Shown piece after piece: positions 56,540-64,000 of a DNA stretch of 64,000 nt (positions within the stretch are counted from its first letter, which is position 1; every line of letters begins with the position of its first letter). The notes under the pieces are model-generated. The model ran no database searches, was not told where the DNA came from, and saw nothing but the letters and a program-made list of their open reading frames with translations. Source of the DNA: Serratia marcescens. GTDB lineage: Bacteria > Pseudomonadota > Gammaproteobacteria > Enterobacterales > Enterobacteriaceae. A program made the position numbers and the translations under genes. The stretch spans positions 80,022 to 144,021 of the forward strand of contig JADMXW010000008.1 in assembly GCA_015548865.1 (NCBI GenBank). The letters run 5' to 3'.

Positions 56540-57362
56540 CATCCTTCACTGTGGGCGTCTACATTACATAAATTATAATCAGTCTGTTCGGTTGTCAGTT
56601 AGAATCGATTTATGTAACAACTTAATCAATATTTATGGTGGTGTACCCGCTAGCCAAGAGCCTTTAATTTATGATTCCCATATTGCCAGTGTCAGTCATG
56701 GCGGAGCCTGCAATGCCTCGCAAATTCATCTTGTACCACACTGTCATGGTACTCATACTGAGTGCGTAGGCCATATTTTACCAGAGAAGTATCATGTGGC
56801 CGATATAAAATTTGAGCCATTTATTGCAGCTACTTTTATCAGGGTAACTCCACAGCGCATAGATGCAACGACAGAGGAATATAATGCTTATGCTAACAAC
56901 AGCGATTATGTCATAACTCGTGTAGCAATAGACAATGCACTAACGTTTTTTAGTGCGGATTACTTCCAGGCATTGGTCATTGCATCCGATGCAGTAGGTT
57001 GGTTACCGGAAGGAACTTCTGCCCCTTACTTTACATATCAAGCTATGGATCGGATCGTTGCATTGGGAGTGCGCCATCTTTTAGTGGACATTCCATCAAT
57101 TGACCGTCTACACGATGGTGGTCGCATGGACAATCATAGATGCTTTTGGGGGATTAATGAAAATGTAGGTATTAAACAGATGCGGGCCAGTTGCTCAGTT
57201 ACCGAGATGATTCGGGTTCCGCAGGAGATATCGGAAGGCCACTATTTTTTGTCAGTTTACTTACCAGATATTTCTGGAGATGCGCTTCCCAGCATGCCTA
57301 TGCTATTTCCGTTTTCTTTAATGGACGACATTAAATTAATTATTCAGGTTACCTGCAACTAA
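56526..57362 (+). CDS. Kynurenine formamidase-like cyclase-family hydrolase
   Basis: 278 aa from the ATG at 56526, which overlaps the NRPS stop (upstream GTG at 56505 less likely). Metal-dependent cyclase/KynB superfamily: the HxGTHxD-type motif appears as HCHGTHTECVGH (Glu in place of Asp), with a later DIPSIDRLHDGGRMDNHRCFWG. KynB removes the formyl group from N-formylkynurenine. Since tryptophan dioxygenase follows, this is the matching second step. Its coding frame overlaps the dioxygenase frame by 28 nt. Confidence 0.82.
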   Translation: MTSINILHCGRLHYINYNQSVRLSVRIDLCNNLINIYGGVPASQEPLIYDSHIASVSHGGACNASQIHLVPHCHGTHTECVGHILPEKYHVADIKFEPFIAATFIRVTPQRIDATTEEYNAYANNSDYVITRVAIDNALTFFSADYFQALVIASDAVGWLPEGTSAPYFTYQAMDRIVALGVRHLLVDIPSIDRLHDGGRMDNHRCFWGINENVGIKQMRASCSVTEMIRVPQEISEGHYFLSVYLPDISGDALPSMPMLFPFSLMDDIKLIIQVTCN

Positions 57363-58072
57363 ATAAATTACTTACGCTTCAGCAGCCACTCTCACCTGCT
57401 AGTGAGCATCGTAACGAAAATCTGTTCATTATTACTCATCAAACGTATGAACTTTGGTTTAGACAATTAATATTAGAGATTCATTATGTTATAGATGCCA
57501 TTGAAGTTGGGGAAATCCCCACTGCCATTGATGCTGTGCAACGAGTCAATGCCATAACTCAGACAATAGTTAATCAAATTAGTGTAATTCGTACGCTAAA
57601 ATATCATGAATTTCAGCGATTTCGTAGCTATTTGGGGACGTCTAGTGGTTTACAGTCTTGGCAATTTGCGGGCATAGAGGCCATATTAGGCAAAGTAAAT
57701 CAAAAAAAGATGCAACAATATAATAAAGATAGTGCTATCCAGCATAGCCTGGAGGAAATTATCCGACCAGTTTCCTTGTGGCAGGCAGTTAAATCTCATT
57801 TATTGAAATGGTCCGATATTTCTGGAGTTGAATCTAGGGATATAATTGAACTGATAAAAATTTTATTAGAAAAACCTTCGTGCGAGTCATTGTTGCTTAA
57901 TCACCTTCTAGACTTGGATGCTCTTTTGCAGGAATGGCGATACCAGCATGTAAAACTGGTAGAACGGACCATCGGTCTAAATCGAGGGACTGGCGGGACA
58001 TCAGGGTTAGATTATCTGAAAACTACCTTATTCACGCCAATATTTGAAGAGTTGTGGGAAGCATTTAACTAA
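57335..58072 (+). CDS. Tryptophan 2,3-dioxygenase with non-standard start
   Basis: 245 aa if counted from the first codon after an in-frame TAA (57332-57334). The protein begins INYSGYLQLNKLL, matching the YxxYLxLDxLL start of the family, but the codon at 57335 is ATT and no ATG, GTG or TTG occurs until 57536. Conserved catalytic parts are all present: Phe and His in LFIITHQTYELW (active-site base), Arg in FQRFRSYLGTSSG, the heme-ligand His in WRYQHVKL and Thr in RGTGGTSG. The enzyme opens tryptophan to N-formylkynurenine. Starting at 57536 would delete the active-site His. Translation may begin at ATT, be coupled to the upstream gene, or a base may be misread. Confidence 0.85.
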   Translation: MNYSGYLQLNKLLTLQQPLSPASEHRNENLFIITHQTYELWFRQLILEIHYVIDAIEVGEIPTAIDAVQRVNAITQTIVNQISVIRTLKYHEFQRFRSYLGTSSGLQSWQFAGIEAILGKVNQKKMQQYNKDSAIQHSLEEIIRPVSLWQAVKSHLLKWSDISGVESRDIIELIKILLEKPSCESLLLNHLLDLDALLQEWRYQHVKLVERTIGLNRGTGGTSGLDYLKTTLFTPIFEELWEAFN

Positions 58073-58144
58073 ATCCCCCTTAGTTTGAATGGGTTTCACA
58101 CATGGTTTTAAAATTGTCGCACTGACGACTATAAGTGATAATCG

Positions 58145-58897
58145 ATGAACATATTACCTACGCTGAGTTTATCGCGTTGTCTAAAAAAGCTTACGCATCA
58201 GAGTCATCAGACCACTGTGCGAATGGTTTTTTTCCCCCATGCTGGTGCTAGTGCGAGTATTTTTTCTTCATGGGTTGAGCTCATGCCTTCTAACATTGAG
58301 ATGTTTGCTGTGGAATATCCTGGGCGTGGGGGACGTATATCTGAGAATGCCGTTTGCGATCCGCAAAACTTGATTAACGAGATAGCACATGCATTGGAGT
58401 TGTTGCCAAATAAGCCCTGTATTTTTTTCGGGCATAGTCTTGGGGGCAGGCTGGCGCTGGCAGTTTCTTTAATAATCTCGAAGCCTCCTATACAGCTCAT
58501 TGTTTCTGGTTGTACAACGCCTTATTTAGCTCGGCATAATCATTTTTTACGTCTTACTCGTAATTTAATGATCTATGAGTTGATAAAATCAGGAATGGTT
58601 AACTTTAGCACTTTCAGTGATTCTGACTTGCTTGATTATTATTTACCACTCATCCGTGCGGATATGTATCTCGCAAATCAGTTGGTTTTTTCACGTGAAA
58701 CTTACTGTTATTTCCCTATACTTTTCTATTTTGGGGAGGATGATCCCTGGTTAAACGAAGAAGATGTGGAGGATTGGAAGCGATTGACTGATGGAAAGTT
58801 TGAACAGATTAAATTACCTGGCAACCACATGTTTATTTATCAGAAAAAGGAAAAAGTAATCGATTTCCTTCAGTGTAGGCTAAATGATTTTAAATAA
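58145..58897 (+). CDS. Type II thioesterase
   Basis: 250 aa alpha/beta hydrolase of the GrsT/TEII group: PHAGASASIFSSW, the nucleophile in FFGHSLGGRLAL (Ser about residue 100), Asp in FYFGEDDPW and His in LPGNHMFIY. Such enzymes clear misloaded carrier proteins. Because the NRPS has no terminal release domain, it may also release the dipeptide product. It is the last gene of the cluster. Confidence 0.9.
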   Translation: MNILPTLSLSRCLKKLTHQSHQTTVRMVFFPHAGASASIFSSWVELMPSNIEMFAVEYPGRGGRISENAVCDPQNLINEIAHALELLPNKPCIFFGHSLGGRLALAVSLIISKPPIQLIVSGCTTPYLARHNHFLRLTRNLMIYELIKSGMVNFSTFSDSDLLDYYLPLIRADMYLANQLVFSRETYCYFPILFYFGEDDPWLNEEDVEDWKRLTDGKFEQIKLPGNHMFIYQKKEKVIDFLQCRLNDFK

Positions 58898-59202
58898 CAG
58901 ACTGAATTATAACGATTAATTAAGCTGCTTGTATTGATTCTATGGCAGTAGACAGATCTGATTACCGTTGTGAGGACAGTATGAGGCGCAGGTTCTTGCG
59001 CAGGAAGACAGAATTCGATGAATAGCTGAGCGTAATGTTGCTTCCGTTGGCTTCCAAGTAGCAATGAGCTATTTGTCTTACGCTCGTAAAACAAAGTTTG
59101 ACACCGATGATTAATTATCATTACCCCAGTCAGAGTTAATTACTGATCCTTCGCACAACTAAACGCACCCTGAGCAGGTTAATCACTCAGGGAGTGTTCA
59201 CG
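58898..59202. other. Spacer between the cluster and the mobile-element genes
   Basis: No convincing gene (a minus-strand ORF at 58870-59121 overlaps the thioesterase end and has no recognisable features). CCCTGAG...CTCAGGG arms at about 59168-59192 form a hairpin just upstream of the next gene. Confidence 0.45.
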
Positions 59203-59385
59203 ATGAAAATAGCCTTTTGCTGCTTGCCAGCACTTATCCTCTCCGCCAGTGCCTCTGCTGGTGCCGTCATTTATACCGACAGCAAGCATCCGGTGCCGGA
59301 TGGTCAAAATGCCCCCGTCGTTTTTCTGGATGCGCAAGAGCATGTTCATGTAAGTATCCCGCTAAACCGGGCCATTCATTTTTAG
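59203..59385 (+). CDS. Truncated integrative-element protein (PFL_4709/TIGR03757 type)
   Basis: 60 aa from the ATG at 59203 behind GGGAG. A signal peptide (CLPALILSASASAGA) is followed by VIYTDSKHPVP and VVFLDAQE, matching from memory the N-terminal part of small secreted proteins encoded by SXT/PFGI-like integrative conjugative elements. Full members are about 130 aa or more, so the C-terminal half is missing. Evidence that the island descends from a conjugative element. Confidence 0.6.
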   Translation: MKIAFCCLPALILSASASAGAVIYTDSKHPVPDGQNAPVVFLDAQEHVHVSIPLNRAIHF

Positions 59386-59458
59386 ATGTATTTCGGTTCA
59401 TTGGTGTTACCCCATTTCGGAGAGAGGAGGGAATGTGATGCAACATTCAGGATCCCCC

Positions 59459-59764
59459 TCAAATCCCCCAAAACATAAGATTAATCGCATCCTTAATCTC
59501 ATCCGCACAGTCGCCAAGATCCGCGATAGTCTCACCAATGACCTCAATGGGAACGCTCGATAGTTCAGTTGTCATCAGCCGATAATCTTCGCCGTCGATG
59601 CGAATCAGCGGGAACAGCGTTTTATTCACTTTCTCAGACAGATGGTGTGCTTCGATAAGCGGAATGACCATGCGCCGCTTGGGTGTCTCGACAATATCAC
59701 TCTGCACATCAACAAACATTGTGTAGTGACTGGCTCTTTTATATTGATAAACAATGAATTGCAT
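59459..59764 (-). CDS. ccdB: CcdB-family toxin, right copy
   Basis: 101 aa from the ATG at 59764; N-terminal [21 protein letters not shown] and C-terminal NLMFWGI intact. It differs from the left copy (45027-45332) at a limited number of positions, mainly in the centre. A functional gyrase toxin is likely. Confidence 0.92.
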   Translation of the reverse strand: MQFIVYQYKRASHYTMFVDVQSDIVETPKRRMVIPLIEAHHLSEKVNKTLFPLIRIDGEDYRLMTTELSSVPIEVIGETIADLGDCADEIKDAINLMFWGI

Positions 59765-59766
59765 GC

Positions 59767-59985
59767 TCACCAGTTCCTGTTTTCATCAGCAAAGGAGCCA
59801 TGCTGTGCGATAAATCGGGCGACTTCCTCCATCCCTTCGCGGTTTTCTTTCTTCCACTCTTCAGCCCTGATGCGGCGGGCTTCTTTGCCAATGGCGTCAT
59901 TCACCAGCCCGGAAATATTGACTCCGGCAGCACTCAGAACCTGATAATTGTCTTTGTCCACGGTAACGCTGACGCGGTGTTTCAT
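59767..59985 (-). CDS. ccdA: CcdA-family antitoxin, right copy
   Basis: 72 aa, ribbon-helix-helix N-terminus and the conserved [17 protein letters not shown] tail. Operon order ccdA-ccdB on the minus strand as in the left copy. Lies next to an intact MobC-like gene, so this is the undamaged version of the module. Confidence 0.92.
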   Translation of the reverse strand: MKHRVSVTVDKDNYQVLSAAGVNISGLVNDAIGKEARRIRAEEWKKENREGMEEVARFIAQHGSFADENRNW

Positions 59986-60043
59986 GATAGTGCTCCTCTC
60001 GTGTGCATACTGTGAGTATATACTCCGTGTGGTTGTTCAGCAA

Positions 60044-60787
60044 TTAATCAAAAATTAACTCCAACCGTTTAAGTTCCTCAACCGTATAAAACCGAAAAAC
60101 ATTGCGATGCTTCGCTTCCAGCGGGATACGCTGATGGCTGACGATGGCGTATTTAACGCTATTGAACATCCGCTCAATAGCTCGCTTTATCTGCGGATCG
60201 GGCACGATATAGAAAACATACATCCAAACCTTCTGAGTGCGAGTTATCAAATGCTGGGTGATTATCGCCTGATAGCGGGCCTTGGTTTTCAGGTGGCGCT
60301 CAGTCTCAACGGCGATAACCGTCCCGTCAGGCAACGTTATCACCCCGGCCGGGCGATGATATGCCTGATAACGGCTACGGAACGTTGAACAGGTGCCGCT
60401 AATCCACCCATAAGCGCCTTTCTTCTCCAGAATGAGTCGTGCTAGCTGATTATCAAGGTGCTGCGCCAGCCTCCAGCCAGTGACTTTCGAAGGCTCAAAC
60501 CGTGCAGGAAAGCTATCCTCATGGGGTGTGATAACAATGGCTAATCCGTCATTGGTGATTCCCCACAGAGAGATTTTCACCATTCTGGTGTTTATTTCAT
60601 GCTTTTGGATCAACCCCATGCTAATGGCTTTCGCCAGCAGCAGATAAAGCGATTTGTGATTTTTAAAATCAAACAGCAGCATCAGGTTTTTAAAACTACT
60701 GTAGGTTTCTTGTTTCAGAAAATTGAGCAGGACACGGATCTTTTTGTGATTACGCGCCCGTCGTTCACTGTGATCGTAAATAAGCAT
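60044..60787 (-). CDS. MobC-like mobilisation protein
   Basis: 247 aa. Predicted helix-turn-helix rich N-terminal half (LLFDFKNHKSLYLLLAKAISMGLIQKHE) and a basic C-terminal half. Proteins of this length next to ccdAB on enterobacterial genomic islands are usually annotated MobC. A DNA-binding or mobilisation role fits, but I assign this from memory of such islands. No relaxase is present, so the island could not mobilise alone. A remnant copy is at 45612-45810. Confidence 0.6.
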   Translation of the reverse strand: MLIYDHSERRARNHKKIRVLLNFLKQETYSSFKNLMLLFDFKNHKSLYLLLAKAISMGLIQKHEINTRMVKISLWGITNDGLAIVITPHEDSFPARFEPSKVTGWRLAQHLDNQLARLILEKKGAYGWISGTCSTFRSRYQAYHRPAGVITLPDGTVIAVETERHLKTKARYQAIITQHLITRTQKVWMYVFYIVPDPQIKRAIERMFNSVKYAIVSHQRIPLEAKHRNVFRFYTVEELKRLELIFD

Positions 60788-60838
60788 GCATCCTCCTTCA
60801 CATTGTATTGGACTGTTCTCTCTTCTGGCTTTATCGCC

Positions 60839-61480
60839 TCATGGCATGGGGGAATACCTTCGCCCACTGGCATGAGTCGATGTCATGAGGTGATCTCGTG
60901 AGGCAAAAGAGGTGGCCGCATTGCGGCCATGTGCTGGGAAGTAGACTTCCCAGCATAAAATGGCATGCGCCAGTTCATGCGGGCTGGACGCCCTTATTCC
61001 CTGGTGCATGGGGGTAATGTCGCGGCTGGACGCCACGCCAAAACCCCCAAGGTCAACGGCGGCACACCGTCGCGCGCTACGCGCGACTAACCCCTTTGAG
61101 ACGCCGTTTTTTGCCCCTTTTTTCTTTTGCCCGTTCCGGTCAGCGAAAAAATAGGAAAACGACTTCAAAGTGGTTAGTCGCGCCGCGCTACCGGCTTTTG
61201 GCCGGAGACTTAGCCGCGACGGTGTGCGGGGCAAGCCCCCCACAAAAACCGGCATTCTGGGGAATGCCTTTTTGCTCGCTGGGGCGGCAAAATTTTTGCG
61301 GCTCCCCCCGGCCAGCTCGGTTCCCCTTGGGGAAAACGCTCGCCGGTGGGTTCGGGCGACGCAAATTAGCCATTTCTGCGAAATGGAATTTACTCGCCTC
61401 ACGCCACTTATTAATTCCTGCGGAGCGCAGAAATTAATAAGCCTAAATGCGTCATGCTTGGGGTGTCCGCAGGGCTGCAT
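60839..61480 (-). CDS. Possible Ash/Icd-like island protein
   Basis: 213 aa, very rich in Arg, Ala, Ser and Gly. The C-terminal part (HELAHAILCWEVYFPAHGRN, then SRDHLM) is reminiscent of the Ash or host-division-inhibitor-like ORFs next to P4-type integrases. Overlapping frames on the plus strand (61096-61496) are also open because of GC-rich repeats, so coding is uncertain. The region may rather hold a structured regulatory RNA. Confidence 0.35.
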   Translation of the reverse strand: MQPCGHPKHDAFRLINFCAPQELISGVRRVNSISQKWLICVARTHRRAFSPRGTELAGGSRKNFAAPASKKAFPRMPVFVGGLPRTPSRLSLRPKAGSAARLTTLKSFSYFFADRNGQKKKGAKNGVSKGLVARSARRCAAVDLGGFGVASSRDITPMHQGIRASSPHELAHAILCWEVYFPAHGRNAATSFASRDHLMTSTHASGRRYSPMP

Positions 61481-61650
61481 TTTTTCCCCCGGTTGAAGTG
61501 CGTTGTTTGGGAATGCTAGCGAGAAAGGGGAGGTGTGGCGTTAAATAACTCAATATCGAATGTGATGAGTTTTTGGTTATGCAGTTCCACCAACAAAAAA
61601 AGCTCTACCCGTCACTACTGGTGGCAGAGCTTTGATCGGGAGTGCTACGT

Positions 61651-62001
61651 TCAGCACGTTTTCTTGCTGCTCAGTGCTTGCGCGCGTTCTTGCATATCGG
61701 TGAGGGCAGGGATAAGCAGACAGATAGCGGTAAGCCCATGCCCTAATTGGCATAAGCTCTCTGGTGTGGATTCATACACCTCATTTTCAGCAAAGGTGAT
61801 CAGTGCGTCACCGATAAAATTGAGGCAATGACAAAGTCCAGCGCGGGTTTCAGCGCAATAATAGGCGGTCAGCGACAGTTCGTCGTTGTCCATGATCGAG
61901 AAGTCCAGATGAGCCAGTGCGGCGCTCATGGCAGAATACAGGCTATCGCACTCCGCCAGTGATTGATAAGGCGTGCACGTGTTACTATCAGCGTCAGCCA
62001 T
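61651..62001 (-). CDS. Hypothetical island protein
   Basis: 116 aa from the ATG at 62001 with GGAG upstream; an earlier in-frame start at 62124 is less likely. Helical, acidic and Cys-containing (SAALAHLDFSIMDNDELSLTAYYCAETRAGLCHCL). No family recognised. It is typical of small genes found between integrase and cargo in P4-like islands. Confidence 0.55.
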   Translation of the reverse strand: MADADSNTCTPYQSLAECDSLYSAMSAALAHLDFSIMDNDELSLTAYYCAETRAGLCHCLNFIGDALITFAENEVYESTPESLCQLGHGLTAICLLIPALTDMQERAQALSSKKTC

Positions 62002-62186
62002 AGCATTAGTCTCCTTAATGTTGTGGTCAGAAGCCCGGTGAGTGTTGGCGCACTGCCGGGTTTCGTTTTTCACCATAAATTCTCTTTTGGTGCACATACA
62101 CCATAGCGCTAGGTGCATATACACGTCAACGTGTTTGAAAAATATTTTCCCTTGTATAGTGTTCGCTCAGTGAAAAGGAAAACGGC

Positions 62187-62381
62187 ATGCCTACAGGCTC
62201 AAAAAACAAACGTTCGACAACAAAGGGAATACGTTTCCCGCACGAGCTTATTGAAGCAATCAATGCCAGCGTTGCGCTGGAAAAGGCGAATGACTCTGAT
62301 GCGAATTTTTCAGCCTGGGTGCTGGATGCTTGCAACAAAAAACTGGCTGCTTCATTGCAGGCCAAGCCCAAGAAATCATAG
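62187..62381 (+). CDS. YlcI/YnfO-like (DUF3950) small protein
   Basis: 64 aa starting MPTGSKNKRSTTKGIRFPHE with AAAAGGAAAA upstream. The N-terminal GSKNK and the LIEAINASV...FSAWVLDACNKKL arrangement recall the YlcI/YnfO prophage family. It has a ribbon-helix-helix flavour and may bind DNA. The role is unknown. Confidence 0.65.
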   Translation: MPTGSKNKRSTTKGIRFPHELIEAINASVALEKANDSDANFSAWVLDACNKKLAASLQAKPKKS

Positions 62382-62458
62382 CGTTATGAGCAGCGACTGA
62401 CGGGCGGTAAAGGCGTTCTTATTGTGAATCAGTGCTGCATGCATAATGCAACGAAATT

Positions 62459-62501
62459 GCTCCCGACAGGCTTTCTATGGAATAGAAAGCCTGTCGGGAG
62501 C
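62459..62501. repeat. Perfect 19-bp inverted repeat downstream of the integrase
   Basis: GCTCCCGACAGGCTTTCTA (62459-62477) and its exact complement TAGAAAGCCTGTCGGGAGC (62483-62501) flank a 5-nt loop. No T tract follows on either side. It lies 29 nt past the integrase stop and could act as a very stable terminator, RNA stabiliser or transfer/recombination site. Confidence 0.7.
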
Positions 62502-62529
62502 CAGTGTGGGTAACGCGTCAGCGGCAAGA

Positions 62530-63792
62530 TCAATGCTTCCCTGCGTTACTCCGCGCATAAACATAGGGCGCGACATAACCCTCTCGATTGACATCCAGAT
62601 AATCTGACCACCACTGCATCATTTCGATTCTGGCTTCCAGATGCTCCGCCTTATGTACGTAAGCCGCCCGCACGCCGTTGCGCTCTTTGTGACTCATTTG
62701 TCGCTCGATGGCATCCTTTGACCACCGTCCGGACTCGTTCAGGGCGCTACAGGCCATGGTCCTGAAACCGTGGCCGCACACCTCGGTTTTGGTGTCATAG
62801 CCAATAACGCGCAGCGCCTTGTTGATGGTGTTTTCACTCATCGGCTTGTTCTGCGTATGTGCGCCCGGAAAAACAAAGACTGATTCGCCAGAAATTGCCC
62901 TAATCTGCTCCAGCAGGGCGACCGCCTGCTGCGACAGTGGCACCAGATGTTCATCCCTCATTTTTGCGCCACGCTCTGAGAACCTCACGCCGTTTACCGC
63001 TTCACGCTGGGGTGGCACAGTCCAGATATGCGCTTTCAGGTTGAATTCATCCCAGCGGGCAAGACGTAGCTCACTGGCGCGCAGGAAAACATGGAGATTA
63101 AGTTCCAGCGCTAGTCGAGTTAGCATCCGACCTTGGTAGCTATCAATCTTCATCAGCAGTTCTGGTAGGCGTTTCAACGGCAGGGCGGGGTGATGTTGGG
63201 TCACAACCGGGGTCACAACGCCATCCAGATCGTAAGCTGGATTGTATTTGATCACGCCTTGCTGCACCGCATGACGCATGATTTTGGTCAGATGCTGGCG
63301 CACCCGACCAGCGACGTCATGCACGCCTTTATCGTCAATTGCTTTAACCAGTTGTGCCAGATGGCGGGTTTCAATCTGAGCGATATCCATCGCGCCAATC
63401 GCGGGGAAAACGTAGCGTTTCAGGCAGGTGAGGATTTTATCGGCGTGCGCATCCGACCACAGCTTAAGGCTGCTGGTGTGCCAGCCAGTGGCGATATAGC
63501 GAAACGTTCTTGATTCATCCACTGTGACCTTTTCTGCTTTACGAGACAGTGAAGGGCAGACACCGGATGCCAGCAACTTACGCGCCGCATCGCGCTTTTC
63601 ACGGGCTGCTGCTAATGAAATCAACGGGTAAGCGCCAAGGGCGAGGCGGTTCTCTTTACGATCAAAGGTATAACGGAAATACCACCGCTTAGCACCATGA
63701 GTAGATATTGTTAGATAAAGCCCTAAAGAATCAGTGAGCTTGTATGTTTTTTCTAGGCTTTTGGCTGAGCGGATCTTGCTATCAGTTAACAT
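62530..63792 (-). CDS. int: P4-type tyrosine integrase
   Basis: 420 aa, full length. Residues 1-90 are the DUF4102 arm-binding domain (LTDSKIRSAKSLEKTYKLTDSLGLYLTIS); the core-binding domain follows; the catalytic domain at about 210-400 has the first Arg in LHVFLRASELRLARWDE, His-x-x-Arg in GHGFRTMACSAL, a later His in MSHKERNGV and the Tyr in RAAYVHKAEHLEAR. P4-type integrases act at tRNA 3' ends, and a tRNA-Phe-type end lies just outside its start. It would catalyse excision of the island using the repeat borders. Confidence 0.94.
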   Translation of the reverse strand: MLTDSKIRSAKSLEKTYKLTDSLGLYLTISTHGAKRWYFRYTFDRKENRLALGAYPLISLAAAREKRDAARKLLASGVCPSLSRKAEKVTVDESRTFRYIATGWHTSSLKLWSDAHADKILTCLKRYVFPAIGAMDIAQIETRHLAQLVKAIDDKGVHDVAGRVRQHLTKIMRHAVQQGVIKYNPAYDLDGVVTPVVTQHHPALPLKRLPELLMKIDSYQGRMLTRLALELNLHVFLRASELRLARWDEFNLKAHIWTVPPQREAVNGVRFSERGAKMRDEHLVPLSQQAVALLEQIRAISGESVFVFPGAHTQNKPMSENTINKALRVIGYDTKTEVCGHGFRTMACSALNESGRWSKDAIERQMSHKERNGVRAAYVHKAEHLEARIEMMQWWSDYLDVNREGYVAPYVYARSNAGKH

Positions 63793-63998
63793 GGGCGGGT
63801 CACTCCGTTCATCGAACTGAATGACCTGTAATTTGACTCACTTTTTTCCGGATACCTAGGGATAACTAAGAACGCATTGGGAAAGATTTTTACGCCACTC
63901 TGCTTACATTAAAAACACATAGGGATTTACGGGAACGCATCGGAGGGTATAAAAGCAAAAACCCAGCCATAGGCTGGGTTTTCTGAAGAAGTGGTGCC
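63694..63998. repeat. 305-bp direct repeat, right copy
   Basis: Identical by eye to 45811-46115. It holds the first 33 codons and upstream region of the intact integrase, the terminator AAAACCCAGCC-ATA-GGCTGGGTTTT (63958-63982) and TGGTGCC of the presumed tRNA end. The last bases of the window (TGGTGCCGG) differ from the left copy (TGGTGCCCGG) by one C, so whether a full tRNA-Phe follows cannot be seen here. Confidence 0.88.
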
Positions 63999-64000
63999 GG

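Noticed and set aside
57332..57362. Programmed -1 frameshift fusing the formamidase to the dioxygenase
   Set aside because: No X-XXY-YYZ heptamer or downstream pseudoknot is evident in the 28-nt overlap. Kept only as an alternative explanation.
57536..58072. 178-aa truncated tryptophan dioxygenase starting at GTG
   Set aside because: The frame continues upstream to 57335 with unmistakable family sequence including the catalytic His, so this start is too late and the gene is not a simple fragment.
61096..61496. Plus-strand ORFs opposite the Ash-like ORF
   Set aside because: No ribosome-binding site or recognisable domain; they arise from the GC-rich composition and lie antisense to an equally uncertain frame.
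63992..64000. Complete tRNA-Phe gene at the right edge
   Set aside because: Only nine bases are visible and they differ by one C from the tRNA-Phe end in the left copy.

Overview
The window looks like a chromosome segment of a member of the Enterobacterales. The evidence is a complete SPI-2-type type III secretion system (T3SS) in near-Salmonella order, an NWxxF-tailed chemoreceptor, a MurP-type PTS permease, a tRNA-Phe genomic island with a P4-type integrase, and intergenic repeats of a type common in Pectobacterium, Dickeya and Serratia relatives. The exact genus cannot be fixed from sequence alone. A Pectobacteriaceae or Sodalis/Brenneria-like host is a guess.

Layout. (1) 1-5.7 kb: hutH and hutU, then a HisC-like aminotransferase and an iron-type alcohol dehydrogenase, behind a HutC-like operator. 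(2) 5.8-28.4 kb: the T3SS. ssrB and ssrA lie on the minus strand, diverging from ssaB, ssaC, ssaD, ssaE, sseA, sseB, two hydrophobic translocators, then ssaG to ssaU. The translocon block is reduced: no sscA, sseE, sscB, sseF or sseG was found, and repeat elements sit at its joints. (3) 28.4-43.9 kb: ordinary metabolic and regulatory genes, namely an AbgA-like amidohydrolase with a DcuC-like carrier and LysR regulator, a chemoreceptor, murP, a CDF transporter, a Tat-exported hydrolase with an AraC regulator, a LysR/cupin/carboxymuconolactone-decarboxylase set, and an EthD protein under a MerR operator. (4) 43.9-44.8 kb: a PipB-like pentapeptide-repeat protein, very probably an effector of the T3SS. 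(5) 45-64 kb: a tRNA-Phe genomic island. A 305-bp direct repeat (45811-46115 and 63694-63998) carries the integrase start and the tRNA-Phe terminator. A decayed ccdB-ccdA-mobC remnant lies on its left and intact homologues lie near its right end.

The island cargo is the main discovery candidate: a compact biosynthetic cluster (47.4-58.9 kb) of AraC regulator, MFS exporter, 2Fe-2S ferredoxin, AurF-type diiron N-oxygenase, a five-domain NRPS (A-PCP-C-A-PCP after an unrecognised N-terminal region), a kynurenine-formamidase-like hydrolase, a tryptophan 2,3-dioxygenase and a type II thioesterase. Together they suggest that tryptophan is opened to kynurenine, built into a small peptide with a second residue predicted to be glycine, and N-oxidised. 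The dioxygenase has no ATG, GTG or TTG before its conserved start, so standard gene calling would remove its catalytic N-terminus. The condensation domain has a changed catalytic motif.
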